This document shows positions 21,745 to 32,741 of a stretch of DNA of 64,000 nucleotides, piece by piece. The notes beneath the pieces are model-generated. The model worked only from the letters and a program-made list of their open reading frames with translations. It was not told the origin of the DNA and searched no databases. The number at the start of each line of letters is the position of its first letter. The stretch's first letter is position 1. The DNA comes from Coptis chinensis (taxonomy: Eukaryota; Streptophyta; Magnoliopsida; Ranunculales; Ranunculaceae), in contig CM027381.1 in the NCBI GenBank assembly GCA_015680905.1, forward strand, positions 58,346,501 through 58,410,500. Direction: 5' to 3'. Position numbers and translations under genes: made by a program.

Positions 21745-24700
21745 CTATGCCCCATCCCGCCATACACGGATTTCCCCTTGAGCTCCCGCCTCTGCGTTCA
21801 CTTTTAGAATCCCCGGGGTTGGAGGAAGCCAATAGCATTCAATAATTTGGGAGGCTCTTCTCGCTTTTATGTGGAAGATTGAATCGTCAGAGCTTTCATG
21901 TCCGTCATCATGCAATTGTTCATAGTACTCGATGAACGATGGTAAGCTCGATGATGGCTCTCCCACGGTGAAAAAGCAAATATCTGAAAAACCTGGATTT
22001 CTTCTCTTCATAAATCACCTTGTTTCGATTTTTCCACAAACCGACCATGCAAGTCAGTGAGCATGCTTTCCACATGTCCAAGATCAATGCGCTATGATGC
22101 TTGCTTTGTTGCAAAATATCATTGAAGGATTCTATACTTGTTCGCATGCTGAAAATTTGCCTCATCCGATCCCAAACTTCGTTTTGCTAGAGGCGATGGT
22201 ACGGATGTGCTTTCGATGGTTTCTTCTTCGTTTACATATACAACATCTCGAAGCAAGTCATATCTTCCTCTTTTGCAGCTAATCATCAGTCCCTCGATGC
22301 CCCTCTTACTAGTTTCCATGCAATTCCTTGCGTTTTAGGTAGTATCTTGGCACTCCATATGAACTCAGATCCCCCGGTAGGCCCGCAGCTTTTTTCTCGA
22401 TGTCTTCATAATCTTCAAGCTACCGAAAATTTCCCTTTCCCATCGAAACCATACTCTTTCGTCGGCCTTGGAATCATCAGGATGTTGGAGAGAGAGAAGG
22501 TTGATACCGATTGCTTGAAGCACTTGTGCAAAGTTACCTGAGAAATCCCATCGCGACCACTGAATAAACTCCCCAGAGCCTTCCTTGGAATTTCTTGATA
22601 TCGGTGCTTTACTTCGGGAAGAAGTCACAAATGGGTTTCTTCTCCGGTTTTCTCGCCAGATATTAATAGAGGAGCCATTCCCCACTATCCACCCATGGAG
22701 TTCGGTCATCTCCTTAAGTGCCTATCTGATGCCCCCCCAAACTGTCGATGTCTTGTAATTGGTCCAGGCGCCAGATCAATTTGTGTACTTTCCTCGTATA
22801 AACTTCGACCAGTCATTCTCCTCTGTGAGCAGTCCCCACGCTTGTTTCATTAGCATGGATAAGTTGATATCTTTAAGTCTTCGAATGCCTAGACCACCTT
22901 CCTCTAAAGGTTTGCATGTTTTTTCCCAAGACACCGTAAAAGATTTTCTCTCAGCCGGGTTACCACTCCAAATGAAATTCCTGATGATTCACTCACATTC
23001 TTTGATCACTGACCGCGGCCATTTGTAGATCGCCATATTGTGGACTGGATACTATTTAGAACATGTCTCGCTAAAACAACCCTTCCTTGAAAAGAGAGCA
23101 TTTTCCCCACCCATCCTGCCGCCCTTTTCCTAATCTTGTCTACCAGCGGCGCCAATGCCGCCCTTGTTACCCTACCCCTGATCAAAGGTACTCCAAGATA
23201 ATTCTCCGGTAAGCTCCCTTCTTTGATTCCCATAGTTGCCTGTATCAAATTCTTCTTTCGGCTTTGCATCGGACTTAGAAAAATCTTGCATTTTTCTTTA
23301 TTTATGAGCTGCCCTGAGGTGTCTCGATACCTGTTAAGAATCTGCCCTACTTGCTTAAGACATCTCATATTTGCATTGCAGAAAAGAAAGATATCATCCG
23401 CAAACATCAAGTGGGAGGGACTGCAGTATTTGGAGTTTATCACCATCGGTTGTATCTTGTTCTCCAGGACCAATCTGCTTATGCTTCGGCTTAGGCAATC
23501 TTCCGCTATAGCAAAGAAAGAGAGGGGATAGAGGGTCTCCTTTGTTTAAGACCTCTTCCCGCAGAAAAATTCCCTTATGGTCCACCATTTATCATGATAG
23601 ACATTGTGTTGCTTTGGAAAAGCGCTTGAATCCAAATGATCCATCTTTCATTGAACCCCACTTGTGTGCAACCGCCCACGAAAGTCCCACCATCGTGGTC
23701 AAAGGCTTGAGAGATGTCAAGTTTTATCCCAATGCTTCCACCATGTCTAAGAGTCCGCAAATCATTCACCGTTTCGATGCTAGGCCAATGGCTTGTTGTG
23801 AGTTTCTGTTAGGGATGAAGCCATATTGTTCCTTCGATGATTCGCTTACGCTCTTCGGACGCGAAATTGTGGGCAGAATCTTTGTGATGATCTTGAAGAC
23901 GGTTCGAGATATATCGGCGAAATCGCCTAACGATTGGCATTTTTCTCCTTTGGGATTAGAACAATGAAGTTGGTATTGATACCAAATGGCGAGTCTAGAT
24001 TTTAAGAAGAAATAGCAGATGGCCTTTGTAAGATCATACTTTCGACTATATCCCAACATTGGTGGAAAAATATCCGGAGAACCCATCGGGACACGGGGGT
24101 CATGCGGGTTCGTGTGAAAAACCGCCACACTTCTTCCGGTGTTTGAATGGATGTGAGGAGATCATTATCCTCGACTTGCAAGTCATGAGTCATAGCATGT
24201 ATAAGATCCCAATCCATTGTATGCTCCACTCTCCCGAAATTTGGCGAGTAATGATTGACTATGTGCTGCCGATCTCCTCCTCGAAAGTGAAGGGTGACCC
24301 CTCCTCATTCCTCATTTATGTGATCGGGGACTTACTTTTATTTCGTTTTGCCATTGCATGAAAGTATTTTGTGTTTCGATCATTGTCCTTGTCCCATTTT
24401 GTTCTTGACTTCTATTTCCAAAATCTTGTTCTTCTTAGAGCGGCCAGTTCCACTTGATTTTCTTGGTCCACCATGTTCATCACAAAATCTTCCGTAACAG
24501 CCCCCACTCTCCTGAATCTGCATGCATCGATCCAACCTCTTGGTTTCTTCCTCTACCTTGAACCTGATGTTACCAAAAGTCTCTTTATTCCACTTCTTCA
24601 AAACAGCCTTAAGACGCTTCAGTTTCTGAGTGAGAATGTATAAAGAATGTCCTGATATTGGCTCCTGCCCAGATTCCATCACTACATCTTTGAACTTTGG

Positions 24701-25447
24701 ATGGGAGCACCACATATTGAAGAACTTGAAGGGCATGTTGTTGGGTCGCGGGATACTGATACTACCCCCCATTAAAGGTGAGTGGTCCGAGCAAATTCTG
24801 CTCACCACCTTGTATTTCCATCCTGGGAATGTGGAATTCCAGTTCACGTTACATACCATTCTATCGAGCTTGCCCAGAATTTTAAAATCTCCGACTTGCT
24901 TATTCCATTAAGTAAATTTCGACCCGAGTTGGGTACTTCCATCAGCTGGTTGTTATTCATGAAGTCTCTAAAGTCATTCATGGAGGCAGCCATAGGGTTA
25001 TTCCCCCCTCTCTTTTCCAAGACACTTAAGTAGGCATTGAAGTCTCCCATAATCAGCCATGGCAAATTTAGAGAGTTGATGGTTGATAGTTCTAACCAAA
25101 GGAGTCTTCTTTGCACGTAAAGCAGCAAAATGCACAATTGTGATTAAGACATTGTCAACCATAATTGTAATATGCTGATTCGAGAAGTGAATCAAATTGG
25201 GAGCTGAAATTGAATCCTTCCACATGAGCTAAAGGTTAGGAGTTCTTTTAAGATCCGAACTGGGATTGGAGTAGAAAGCACTACTCATTCCCAAAGATTG
25301 TAGAAAACTCCTGGGGAGATCAGTGGGATAAATCATCGGTTTTGCAATACCCACAATCTCCGGATCCCATTTATTAATAAGCTTGGACAGTCGATTCTGA
25401 GACTTGTCGTTTGCTATACCTCTAATATTCCAATATATGCACCTCAT
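21745..25447 (-). pseudogene. LINE D ORF2 (endonuclease, RT, RNase H-like)
   Basis: Begins MRCIYWNIRGIANDKSQNRL at 25447. The place of the usual catalytic Glu reads IVGIAKPMI, so it is Lys. The endonuclease continues with LPWLIMGDFNAYL (about 25050). RT pieces: QYGFIPNRNSQQAIGLAS (about 23770-23830), GIKLDISQAFD (motif A, about 23720), SHLMFADDIFLFC (motif C, about 23400), then LPENYLGVPLIRGRV. The RNase H-like start WLPPTPGILKVNAEAGAQG lies near 21780-21840. There are many frame changes, with at least eight separate frames. The RT is of the plant L1 type but a different lineage from LINEs A-C. Confidence 0.88.
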
Positions 25448-25553
25448 TGAGAATATTGGAAATTTATTCGGTTGGATGGTGAAAGTCGAGTTATTCTTCC
25501 CGACCCTTAGTCCTAGATCTTGATCTGGACCTGGTGGCTGGAGGAATGTGAGA

Positions 25554-27479
25554 TCAGAATGCCATTATTAATGGTTTGTATCTTTCTTTGTTGCTTTGGA
25601 GATGATCCTCCACATCCTCTTCAATCATATCACTCCAGTTCGATGATTGCGGAGAGGTAGGATCAGGAGGCTTAGACTCGAGTTCCCTCACCTGTTGCTT
25701 TTGCACCAGAAGGTGCAGCACTTTCTCCGCCTCAGAGTCTGCTATGTTTAGTCCCAATCGAAGTCTTATGGATAATGGAGATAGAGACTCGGATGTAGAT
25801 CCTCCTCTCTCTCAAGACGGGCCGTCCCATTGCAGACATGAGTAACTCCTCCTCTCTTATATGAGGTGGTGGAACTACTGTTGCTACTCTCTCCGCTTGA
25901 TATATCCTTGCTCCTCTCGAGATCGCCTCGAAACACAACCGTCTCGAAGTCGCCCTCGAAGTCACATTCCTTTCGAAGTCCGTCTAGAATCCTGACCTCG
26001 TTATTCTCCCATAATCCCAGCCCACATCTCCCGTGAGCCATAAGATCTGCTGCTGCTACACTCTCCGCTTTGATGGATCCCTTCCTCCTCTCGAAGTCTC
26101 CTCGAAGTCCTAGAGTCTCCGTCTTCGCGAGTCGCCTGGGGATACCACGGCACTCCACGAAGTCCATCTCTGGTGTCACAGCCACATCTCCCGATACCGT
26201 AAGTGTTTCCCCGACTTGTTCTCGTAGGAGTTATCTCATGTTCTCTGTCTTTTTGCTTGCTCCTTACCAGTTCTACTTGGTCAATCTGAGTATCTCGATT
26301 CTCGGATGTTGCTCATATTCGAATCTTCTTGCTCCCCCTGCGTTACCTCTAAGAACAGATCGGGTACTTGTATGAGGTTTTGCACCGGTCCGGGTGCGGG
26401 ACCAAAATCTCCCCGATCCCCAATAACATGAACCTACTCCACTTCACCTAACCCATCAAACCTGTTTTGAATATCAACCCTCTAACCGAGGGCTTTAGGT
26501 TTCCGATAGTCTCTCCTTGCTTGCTTTGCTCTCTCTGTTTTTCTTTTCCTCCCTTTTCGCTGCTGTGAAAGTTATCTCCACCCTCGTTCGAGTGGAGTGG
26601 CATCCACCACCACCTCTTTATCCTTATTTGCTTTATCCTTATCTTTGTTGTGGTGCATATCCCTTCTAAGCTTCCTCGACTCCGTGACCAAGTGCCCAAC
26701 AATTTTACAATCGTGCACATTTTTGGTAATTTCCCAACCTCATTGTTTGCGGGTTAAAATTCTTAGCTTTGACATAGATTTGATCCGTGATAGGCTCTGA
26801 CAGGTCCACATCCACTAAGATGTTAGCGTAGTACCCATACTCGCGATTGAGTGTTTTTTCATCTATTTGCATTGGATAACCCACTCCATGTGCAATTGTC
26901 ATGAGGGATTCGGGCTCCCAGTATTCCTGTCCCAAACCCGGCAAACGAATCCAGACCAAACCATGAGATTGTCTTTGGCTATCTGGATTGAAATTTGGGG
27001 ACCATTGGCTGATTCGCATAGGGTTCTTATCAAAGTCCCAAGAACCCTTTGCCCAAACTCTGTTCAGATCATCTGCATTCGAAAATCTTAAGAATAGGAA
27101 CCCCTTTCCGATAGGTGTAATAAGCCACTCGCCTGTTGGTTGCCAGATTTGGTTTGCTAAAATACGCACTCTGTCAAGTGAGACTTTTTGAAGGTCTATG
27201 CGTCCCACCAAGCAGTGTTTGCAGTATAGTAACCCTGCCTCATAAGCCTTATCCGGTATTGTGATAGCGGGGTATTCTCCCATTTTTTCTGGAGTGGTCA
27301 GCTCCTGGAATTCCACTGGCGCCCTTAGGTGTTGCTTTGTCACAGCCGCATATGAAATCCTCTGTGATTCTTTAGGAGCTGAATCTTCAGCTCGAGCCTT
27401 GTTGGTGATGTGTTGCGTTGGTGGTTGAAACTTTTCGTTGGTCACCTTATGGGGGTTCTCAAACTCATAGATGTCCATG
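25554..27479 (-). pseudogene. LINE D ORF1 (DUF4283 protein)
   Basis: Start taken at ATG 27479 (MDIYEFENPHKVTNEKFQPP); the frame is open further up, to 27643, but that stretch is leader. DUF4283 spans about residues 70-230 (GLLYCKHCLVGRIDLQK, then FLFLRFSNADDLNRVWAKGS and WVRI-type HGLVWIRLPGLGQEYWEPES). A frame change near 26705 precedes a degenerate zinc knuckle (CKIVGHLVTES). The C-terminal part (26185-25554) holds a repeated segment (GDFERRKGSIKAESV and GDLERSKDISSGESS). ORF1 and ORF2 are separated by about 105 bp, unlike the ATGA overlap of LINEs B and E. Confidence 0.85.
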
Positions 27480-27582
27480 TCTGTCCCTTCCTCTCCAAAA
27501 CTTATACTGTCAGCAGCAAAGGATTTTACCCGAATGAGGAAGTACACATGCTCTATTAGGTGAGAGGACCGATTCCTGAAGC

Positions 27583-27792
27583 TATTCAGAACACCCACTG
27601 TACCCCAGTGGTGGATTTTACCTGATAGCAAGGATGAACCCAAGGTGGCAACTTTCCTGTAGAGACCGGAACACTCACTGTTGATCAGTGAGGGATTTTA
27701 CCCGTCGACAAGAGTGAAAGAGAAGAGAGAAAGAGATCATACTTACTTGCCCTATCCAGAACAATCACTGTTAGGCAGTGTTGGATTTTACC
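27583..27792 (-). promoter_or_regulatory. Three hairpin repeats in the 5' leader of LINE D
   Basis: Three copies, about 40-45 bp each and 80-90 bp apart (27583-27627, 27664-27703, 27752-27792). On the sense strand each reads GGTAAAATCC, an inverted repeat CACTG...CAGTG with a 5-6 base loop, then GTGTTC or ATTGTTC. Bases next to the stem change partly in step (CCACTG with CAGTGG; CTCACTG with CAGTGAG). They lie upstream of ORF1 in the region expected to hold the internal promoter. Function is not known. Confidence 0.75.
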
Positions 27793-27973
27793 TAAATAGG
27801 AAAGGTAATAGGATTGAGAAGATGATAAAGCTTTGTCTAAAAAAATTTAACTAAAAGCGGCAAAGTTTTGGAGCACAGGATCAGAAAGGTTACTTAGGTT
27901 ATGTCACACCCACTCGCCCAACCCTTGGTCCCCATTAAACATTGAGTCTAGCTTCTTCCACTTAGAGCCATCC

Positions 27974-30900
27974 AACTGATGAAGGAATGGCGCGGGATTC
28001 TATTTGAATACCAGACCAGCTTACTCCATAACACTGTTGGCCTTATACTTCTCACACTCTCATATGTCTCTTTCATGCTATACTCACCATGACTTCACAA
28101 TGTCCAAACTACCTTGTCTTCTTGCCCCATTATTTCAATCTCCTAGATCTCCCCCAGAAACTCTCTGACATGCACGTATATATGCTGTGGAATACTCCAT
28201 TTCCCTTCCTCTATAAAATCAGCTACCTTGTTTTGGATATGGCATGTATACAATAGGGATTGTGGGAACTTTGACCACAGTATCCCAGTAGAGTACCAAG
28301 GGTCATTCCAAAAACTTGTGTCATTTCCATCTCCGATTTGGTGTATAACAATATCACCGCCCTCCTCCTTTCTTTCTTTGAGTATATTCCGCCACGATCC
28401 ATGAATGCAGTCTTGTGGTATTTTCATCAGCCGAAACTTCTATCTTTTACTAAGTTCTTATATATCCAAGTAACCCATAAGTTTTCTTTCTTTGTTACAA
28501 TCTTCTAGATTTGCCTCATTGTAGCAGCTTTTGATTAACCTTTCCCAAGTTTCGATTCCCATCCCCTCCCTCCTCATAAAGACAGACATCATCCCACCTA
28601 ATCGGTGCGTGTGCATGTGTACAAATCGGCCCTTTCCATAAGAAATTCGGCATAATCTGTTGATATCATCTATAGTTTTCGTGGAATGGTGAAGGATGCC
28701 GACCAATTATACACTCAAGTTATTTAACACTGCCTTTAATCAACTGTAATCTTCCCAAGCATATGAAAGTAACTTCCCTTCCAACTTTGAATTCTCTTGG
28801 TCACTTTAAGGATCAAAGGATTACAATCGGTCGATTTTAACCTTGTCGTCGGGGGTAATCCTGGGTATTTCACTAACGGCTCACCTCTTTGAAATTGTAA
28901 TACTTGCTCCATCTCATTGCTTGTGTTATCATCCACTCCTGCAAAGAAATATGCTTCTTTTGTAATGTTAACCTTTAGCCCTCGACACCTCCGAAAGTAT
29001 CCAGTTACGCTTAAGTGCTTTCTGACAAAGACTTTGTACATCCCATACAAAAAGCCATAAGATCATCTCGCAAAATGACAAATGGATGATAACGGATCTA
29101 TGCACTTATGATGTAGTCTCAGATATTCCACTCCTTACACTATGAAGCATAATGTAATGCGAGAACAAATCCATAACCAAAGCAAAGAGATATGGTGATA
29201 TGGGGTCACCCCTGCCTTATCCTTTGTTTCCTCCTCAAATACCCGTAGGAGGAGCCATTAATCATGATAGAATACGATCTTTGTTTTACACAAACTTTAA
29301 CCCATGTAATAAACCTATCCGCATTCCCACTCGTTTCATAGCAAATTCCACCGCTTCCCATCTAAACGAAGTCATAAGCCTTTCTTAAATCCACTTTTAC
29401 AAAGACATCTCGGCGGAGTTTGATCAATTATGATAGTTAAGCATGATTTCGGTGAGATAACGAGAATATTATCTTGTATACTCCTTCCGTGATAAAGGCT
29501 AATTGGTTATCGTTAACCACTTTCAAAGATAAAAATTTCATTCTTTTTGTCATGACCTTCGTGATACACTTATACATCACTCCACAGCAAGTTATAGGTC
29601 TATAATCTCCTAGAGAAGTAGGAATATGAATTTTGGAGATGAGAGTAATACACGTGGAATTTACCTCTTTTAGCATTTGATTTGAGTGAAAGAAGTTCCT
29701 TGCTGCTCTTATGAAGTCTTCTCCAATAACTCTCCTAGAACATTTGTAGAAGAACGAAGAGAAGCCATCGCTTCCCAGTGATTTATCATTGCCTATGTCC
29801 GCAAGAGCCTCTATGATTTCATCCCTTGTCACATCCTAGTGTAATTTTCCACTATCTATCATATCAAGCTGCTGCCTTGGTTCCATACCTTGGTATACAC
29901 TGAAATCCACTGCTTGCATGTTAGGAGAGGTCAGTAAAGTGCTTCATAAAAGTTCACACACTCATCTCCTATAGCTCTGAAGTCTTGTATTACATTTCCA
30001 AAATTCATCTTTCAAACACGAGATTTTATTAACAATTCTTCTTGCTTGCATGGACTTGAAGAAATACTTAGTATTATTGTCTCCCAATACTATCACCCGA
30101 TCTCTCGACTTTTGCCCCAACATGTTCTCCTCTCGAAGTTAATTGCTTGCACATGCGCTGTTATAGCTTCCCTTTCTTTTCTAATCGGATCCCCATCTAC
30201 CGGGGTCATTGCTTGTAGTTCGGTCTCAGATTCCGATCCATTGCTGCCTTAGTTTCCATGACTCTGTTGACCACATTCCCTATTCTTCTTTTCAATGTTC
30301 CAAAGATCGTCTGCCTTTTTCAGTTTTAACTTTTTCATGAAGATGAACATCGGATTGCCCACAACTGGACTCTTCCAGGCTTCCTCTACTGTGTTCATAA
30401 AACCTCTCTCAGTATACCAGAAGTTAAAGAATCGAAACGCTTTTTGCTTCTGATTTCGTTGCTTCTGAAACAGCTCCTGGATTCTTAAACTTTGCCTTAT
30501 GATCCCCATATGCTCCTATCCATTCGGCATTGGCCATAACTCGATCCAATTTGCAACTAATTCTGTTATCTTGCTTATTATTCCATGTTAGATAGTTTCC
30601 TTTACTTTTGATGTCCACCAGTCCTGCGACATCCACACATTCTAGAAGATCTGCAAAATGATACATTCTTGTCTCTGCTCCTCCTATCTTCTCTTGGGCA
30701 TTTAAAATTGAGTTGAAATCCCCCAATATAATCCACGGCCATTATAGTACAAGAGGTCTATGATGTTTCTCCAAAGGTTCCTTCTTGTTGTGCCCATGTC
30801 ATTGCTACCATACACTACAAGAAGCAATGAACTCCTCCCCGATATAGTTGCCACTTCCATCGTAACTGTTGCCCGGTTTTTACTTTTGACCCTAGCTTCA

Positions 30901-30985
30901 CATACCCTTGGGTTCCAGCATACCCATATGTTACTCACATTATTCCCATTATCATTTCCCTCCATTTGCCAATCTGTAAAAGTTC
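27974..30985 (-). pseudogene. LINE C ORF2, RT and endonuclease part
   Basis: Directly continues LINE C after the LINE D TSD. Frames at 28143-28427 (GSWRNILKERKEEGGDIVIH) and 28736-29050 (RGLKVNITKEAYFFAGVDD) give the end of RT. The frame at 29437-29832 (TRDEIIEALADIGNDK) gives the RT start, and 30249-30509 the linker. Frame 30424-30726 gives the endonuclease (GDFNSILNAQEKIGG, then ISCKLDRVMANAEW). The piece stops at 30985 inside the endonuclease (FTDWQMEGNDNGNNVSNIWV), marking 5' truncation. It is heavily interrupted. Confidence 0.88.
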
Positions 30986-31001
30986 CCTCCATCTCTATCT
31001 T

Positions 31002-31146
31002 AGCCTCTTGTACCATTGTTGTCACATTTCCAATCTTTCTATTCCACTCAATCAGTCCATGTTTCACCATTCTTAGTTTCTTTGTGAATATGAACATTGG
31101 GTTCCCTACCACTTTTGTATCCCATGCATCTTGTACTACATCCATG
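31002..31146 (-). pseudogene. LINE A, 5'-most surviving piece (endonuclease-RT linker)
   Basis: Encodes VVGNPMFIFTKKLRMVKHGL and IEWNRKIGNV, matching the linker of LINEs B and H. It lies between the right LINE C TSD and the satellite. An open frame, 31145-30702, runs from here across the TSD into LINE C endonuclease sequence; it is a chance joint of two insertions. Confidence 0.88.
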
Positions 31147-31426
31147 AATCAAGTGTTTTGCATTCTTTCTAATGCAAGCTCGCTTGTAGGTACGTTCATT
31201 CAATCGATCAAGTGTTTTGCATTCATTATAATGCAAGCTTACACTCGTATGTAAGTGTATTGAGTTAAGGGTGTTGCATTCCTTCAATCAGTCAAGTGGT
31301 TTGCATTCATTCTGATGCAAACTCAACCGTAGATGCATTTAATCAAGTGTTTTGCATTCTATTGGTGTAGATAGTGGGGTTTTGGGGTTTGGAAGTTGTT
31401 CATCTTCTATCTCACTTATATGATCT
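31147..31426. repeat. Satellite, segment 2
   Basis: Sub-repeat ladder and GTGTAGATAGTGGGG block of one monomer. It does not resume where segment 1 stopped; about 190 bp of the unit is missing across LINE A. The right side is cut by the CACTA element within TATGATCT|AGGCTAG. Confidence 0.93.
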
Positions 31427-31461
31427 CACTACATCAGATATTCGAAAAAAAGACAAGACTA
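31427..31461 (+). repeat. Left terminal inverted repeat of the CACTA element
   Basis: Begins CACTACATCAGATATTCG and continues AAAAAAAGACAAGACTA; 26 of 35 positions match the inverted right end. Confidence 0.85.
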
Positions 31462-32504
31462 CCGGCCGCTTTTAGTAGTACATTATGAGCACGCACCCGC
31501 GTGTGTCGTCCCTCCACGAGGCGGATCGGATCATAGACAAAAAGAAAAAAAATCACTTTTCACTCATTCGTTCTCTTCAAAAATAAGAAAACCCTCGGCT
31601 CTCAACTCTCTCTCGAATTGCAAATCACTCTCGAATCTCAAATCGCTCTCTTCTTAATCACATAATCATCTTTCTTGGGTAATTTCGATCACTTAAATTG
31701 ATCTTTTGATTTCGATCCCAAATAAATGATTTCAGTTTTAATTTCGATCACTTCTTAATCATTACAGATTGTTCACTTTCAAATTTTGTTTGATGATTGT
31801 TTTAATATCATCGAAAAATAAACAAACCTTGCTTTCATAGCCCTAAATTTTTTGTATAAATGTTAAATGTTTATTTTGGATATGTTTTTAGCTTATTATT
31901 GATTGGTATTGGTTTTTTGTGATGTGAAGATATGAAATAAAGCTTGAAATGACTTATAATGTGTTGTCTCTTTATTAGAAAACATTAATGTTATGGTGGA
32001 AATGACTAGTAATGGTTACAAAAGTATCGATTAGTTATAATTCAATTGCATTTTGAGATTCAATTGCGGTTAGTTACAATTTGTCAAAGGATCGTGTGTC
32101 GGTGTTCCCATGTCCTACATGGCGAAATACCAAAAATTTAGGTATATTACGCATGAATGTGTGTGAAATGTGGAGACAAATCCAACGCGGATTACTTTTA
32201 AAATATCTTTGTGTCTATGTAACATAGCTTTGGATCCATAGTTTCTTTTTTTTTTATTATCATTTTTTACATAAATTTCTGAGAGAGGGTGGGGTAGAAT
32301 TTGTTCTTGAAATATTGACTTAGATCTATTTGTCATGGATTAGGAATTTTAGAGGAGTTGGTAGTCTTATTTACGCCAATGCTAGTATAACTTGATACCT
32401 TTGAATTTGTAGTTGTTTTGTTATTATTATTGTTTTTGGTATCATCATAACTGGTTTCATTTCGTGGAGTGTGTTAATACCCCCACCTAATTTTCCTTTT
32501 GCAG
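31462..32504 (+). other. Captured gene leader and intron-like stretch in the CACTA element
   Basis: No open gene. About 31560-31676 is CT-rich and looks like a plant 5' leader (repeated CTCTCGAAT). It is followed by a donor-like GGGTAATTTC at about 31677. AT-rich intron-like sequence then runs to an acceptor TTTTGCAG at 32497-32504. Whether this is one host gene is an inference. A diverged copy of a short dispersed repeat lies at 32097-32228. Confidence 0.5.
32097..32228 (+). repeat. Short dispersed repeat, copy 1
   Basis: Matches 40455-40612 loosely: GGCGAAATA near the start, AGGTATAT in the middle, CGGATTA, TTTAAAATA and TGTAACATAG at the end. Family not identified; it may be a SINE or MITE remnant. 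Confidence 0.55.
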
Positions 32505-32647
32505 TTCTGCCGGTTGCTCTATCCTGGGGAAGATTCGCACCATTCAGTTAGAGACTTAGAGTACACATGCAAAAGAGAGTCTTCGCAAGCAGCTTCAAAA
32601 CACTTTTGCCTCAACACTTGGCTTCCAAGTCCAAAGGCAACAAATGG
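32505..32647 (+). pseudogene. Unrecognised host exon fragment in the CACTA element
   Basis: Follows an AG acceptor at 32503-32504. From the first base one frame is open for about 49 codons, beginning FCRLLYPGEDSHHSVRDLEY. A shorter ATG frame (MQKRVFASSFKTLLPQHL) overlaps it from 32567. Either could be an artefact. LINE E then interrupts the sequence, and it resumes at 38530-38590. I do not recognise the protein. The composition looks coding and the CACTA context suggests a captured gene piece, but no function can be assigned. Confidence 0.45.
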
Positions 32648-32656
32648 GTGATTGTT
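32648..32656. repeat. Target-site duplication of LINE E, left copy
   Basis: GTGATTGTT occurs here and at 38530-38538. Confidence 0.75.
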
Positions 32657-32741
32657 TGTTTTTTTTTTTTTGTTTGGTTGGCAAGCGGGGTTTTTAACGA
32701 GGTCCCCTACCCCTTTATTGATAATCAAACTATAACTCGAG

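Larger units (their letters stand above)
21224..27959 (-). mobile_element. LINE D: full-length LINE of a second family, inserted in LINE C
   Basis: A 6736-bp minus-strand element with a short poly-A (poly-T 21224-21233). Its 3' end lacks the tail motif shared by the other LINEs, and its RT sequence is clearly different (SHLMFADDIFLFCNANM). ORF1 (27479-25554) and ORF2 (25447-21745) are followed by a 3' untranslated part of about 500 bp. The 5' leader (27480-27959) carries three hairpin repeats. A 14-bp TSD proves insertion in LINE C. Being complete and inside LINE C inside LINE A, it is the innermost level of this branch. Confidence 0.93.
20171..30985 (-). mobile_element. LINE C: 5'-truncated LINE inserted in LINE A, itself split by LINE D
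   Basis: Same lineage as LINE A. It has poly-T at 20171-20193, a tail motif one base shorter than in the others (GGGTAGGGACCTCT), and a 16-bp TSD. Its own sequence is 20171-21223 and 27974-30985, about 4.05 kb. It reads from RNase H back to the endonuclease middle and stops there, so ORF1 and the endonuclease start are missing. It is more decayed than LINE B, with many small insertions and deletions. LINE D lies in its zf-RVT region with a 14-bp TSD (ACTTAGAGCCATCC at 21210-21223 and 27960-27973). Confidence 0.92.
2701..31146 (-). mobile_element. LINE A: 5'-truncated L1-type LINE, split by three later insertions
   Basis: A minus-strand non-LTR retrotransposon whose poly-A tail appears as poly-T at about 2701-2710. 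It follows the lineage tail GGGGTAGGGGACCTCT. Its own sequence is in four pieces: 2701-4260, 10910-11861, 19341-20170 and 31002-31146, about 3.5 kb in all. They read in order RNase H, zf-RVT, reverse transcriptase, then the endonuclease-RT linker. ORF1 and the endonuclease are missing, as expected of 5' truncation during target-primed reverse transcription. The gaps are filled by LINE B, an LTR fossil and LINE C. No TSD is visible at its outer ends, and about 190 bp of satellite is missing at the insertion point. Confidence 0.9.

Noticed and set aside
31470-31680. tRNA or other RNA gene near the GC-rich start of the CACTA element.
   Set aside because: No cloverleaf arms or conserved A and B boxes could be read; it looks like a CT-rich leader.
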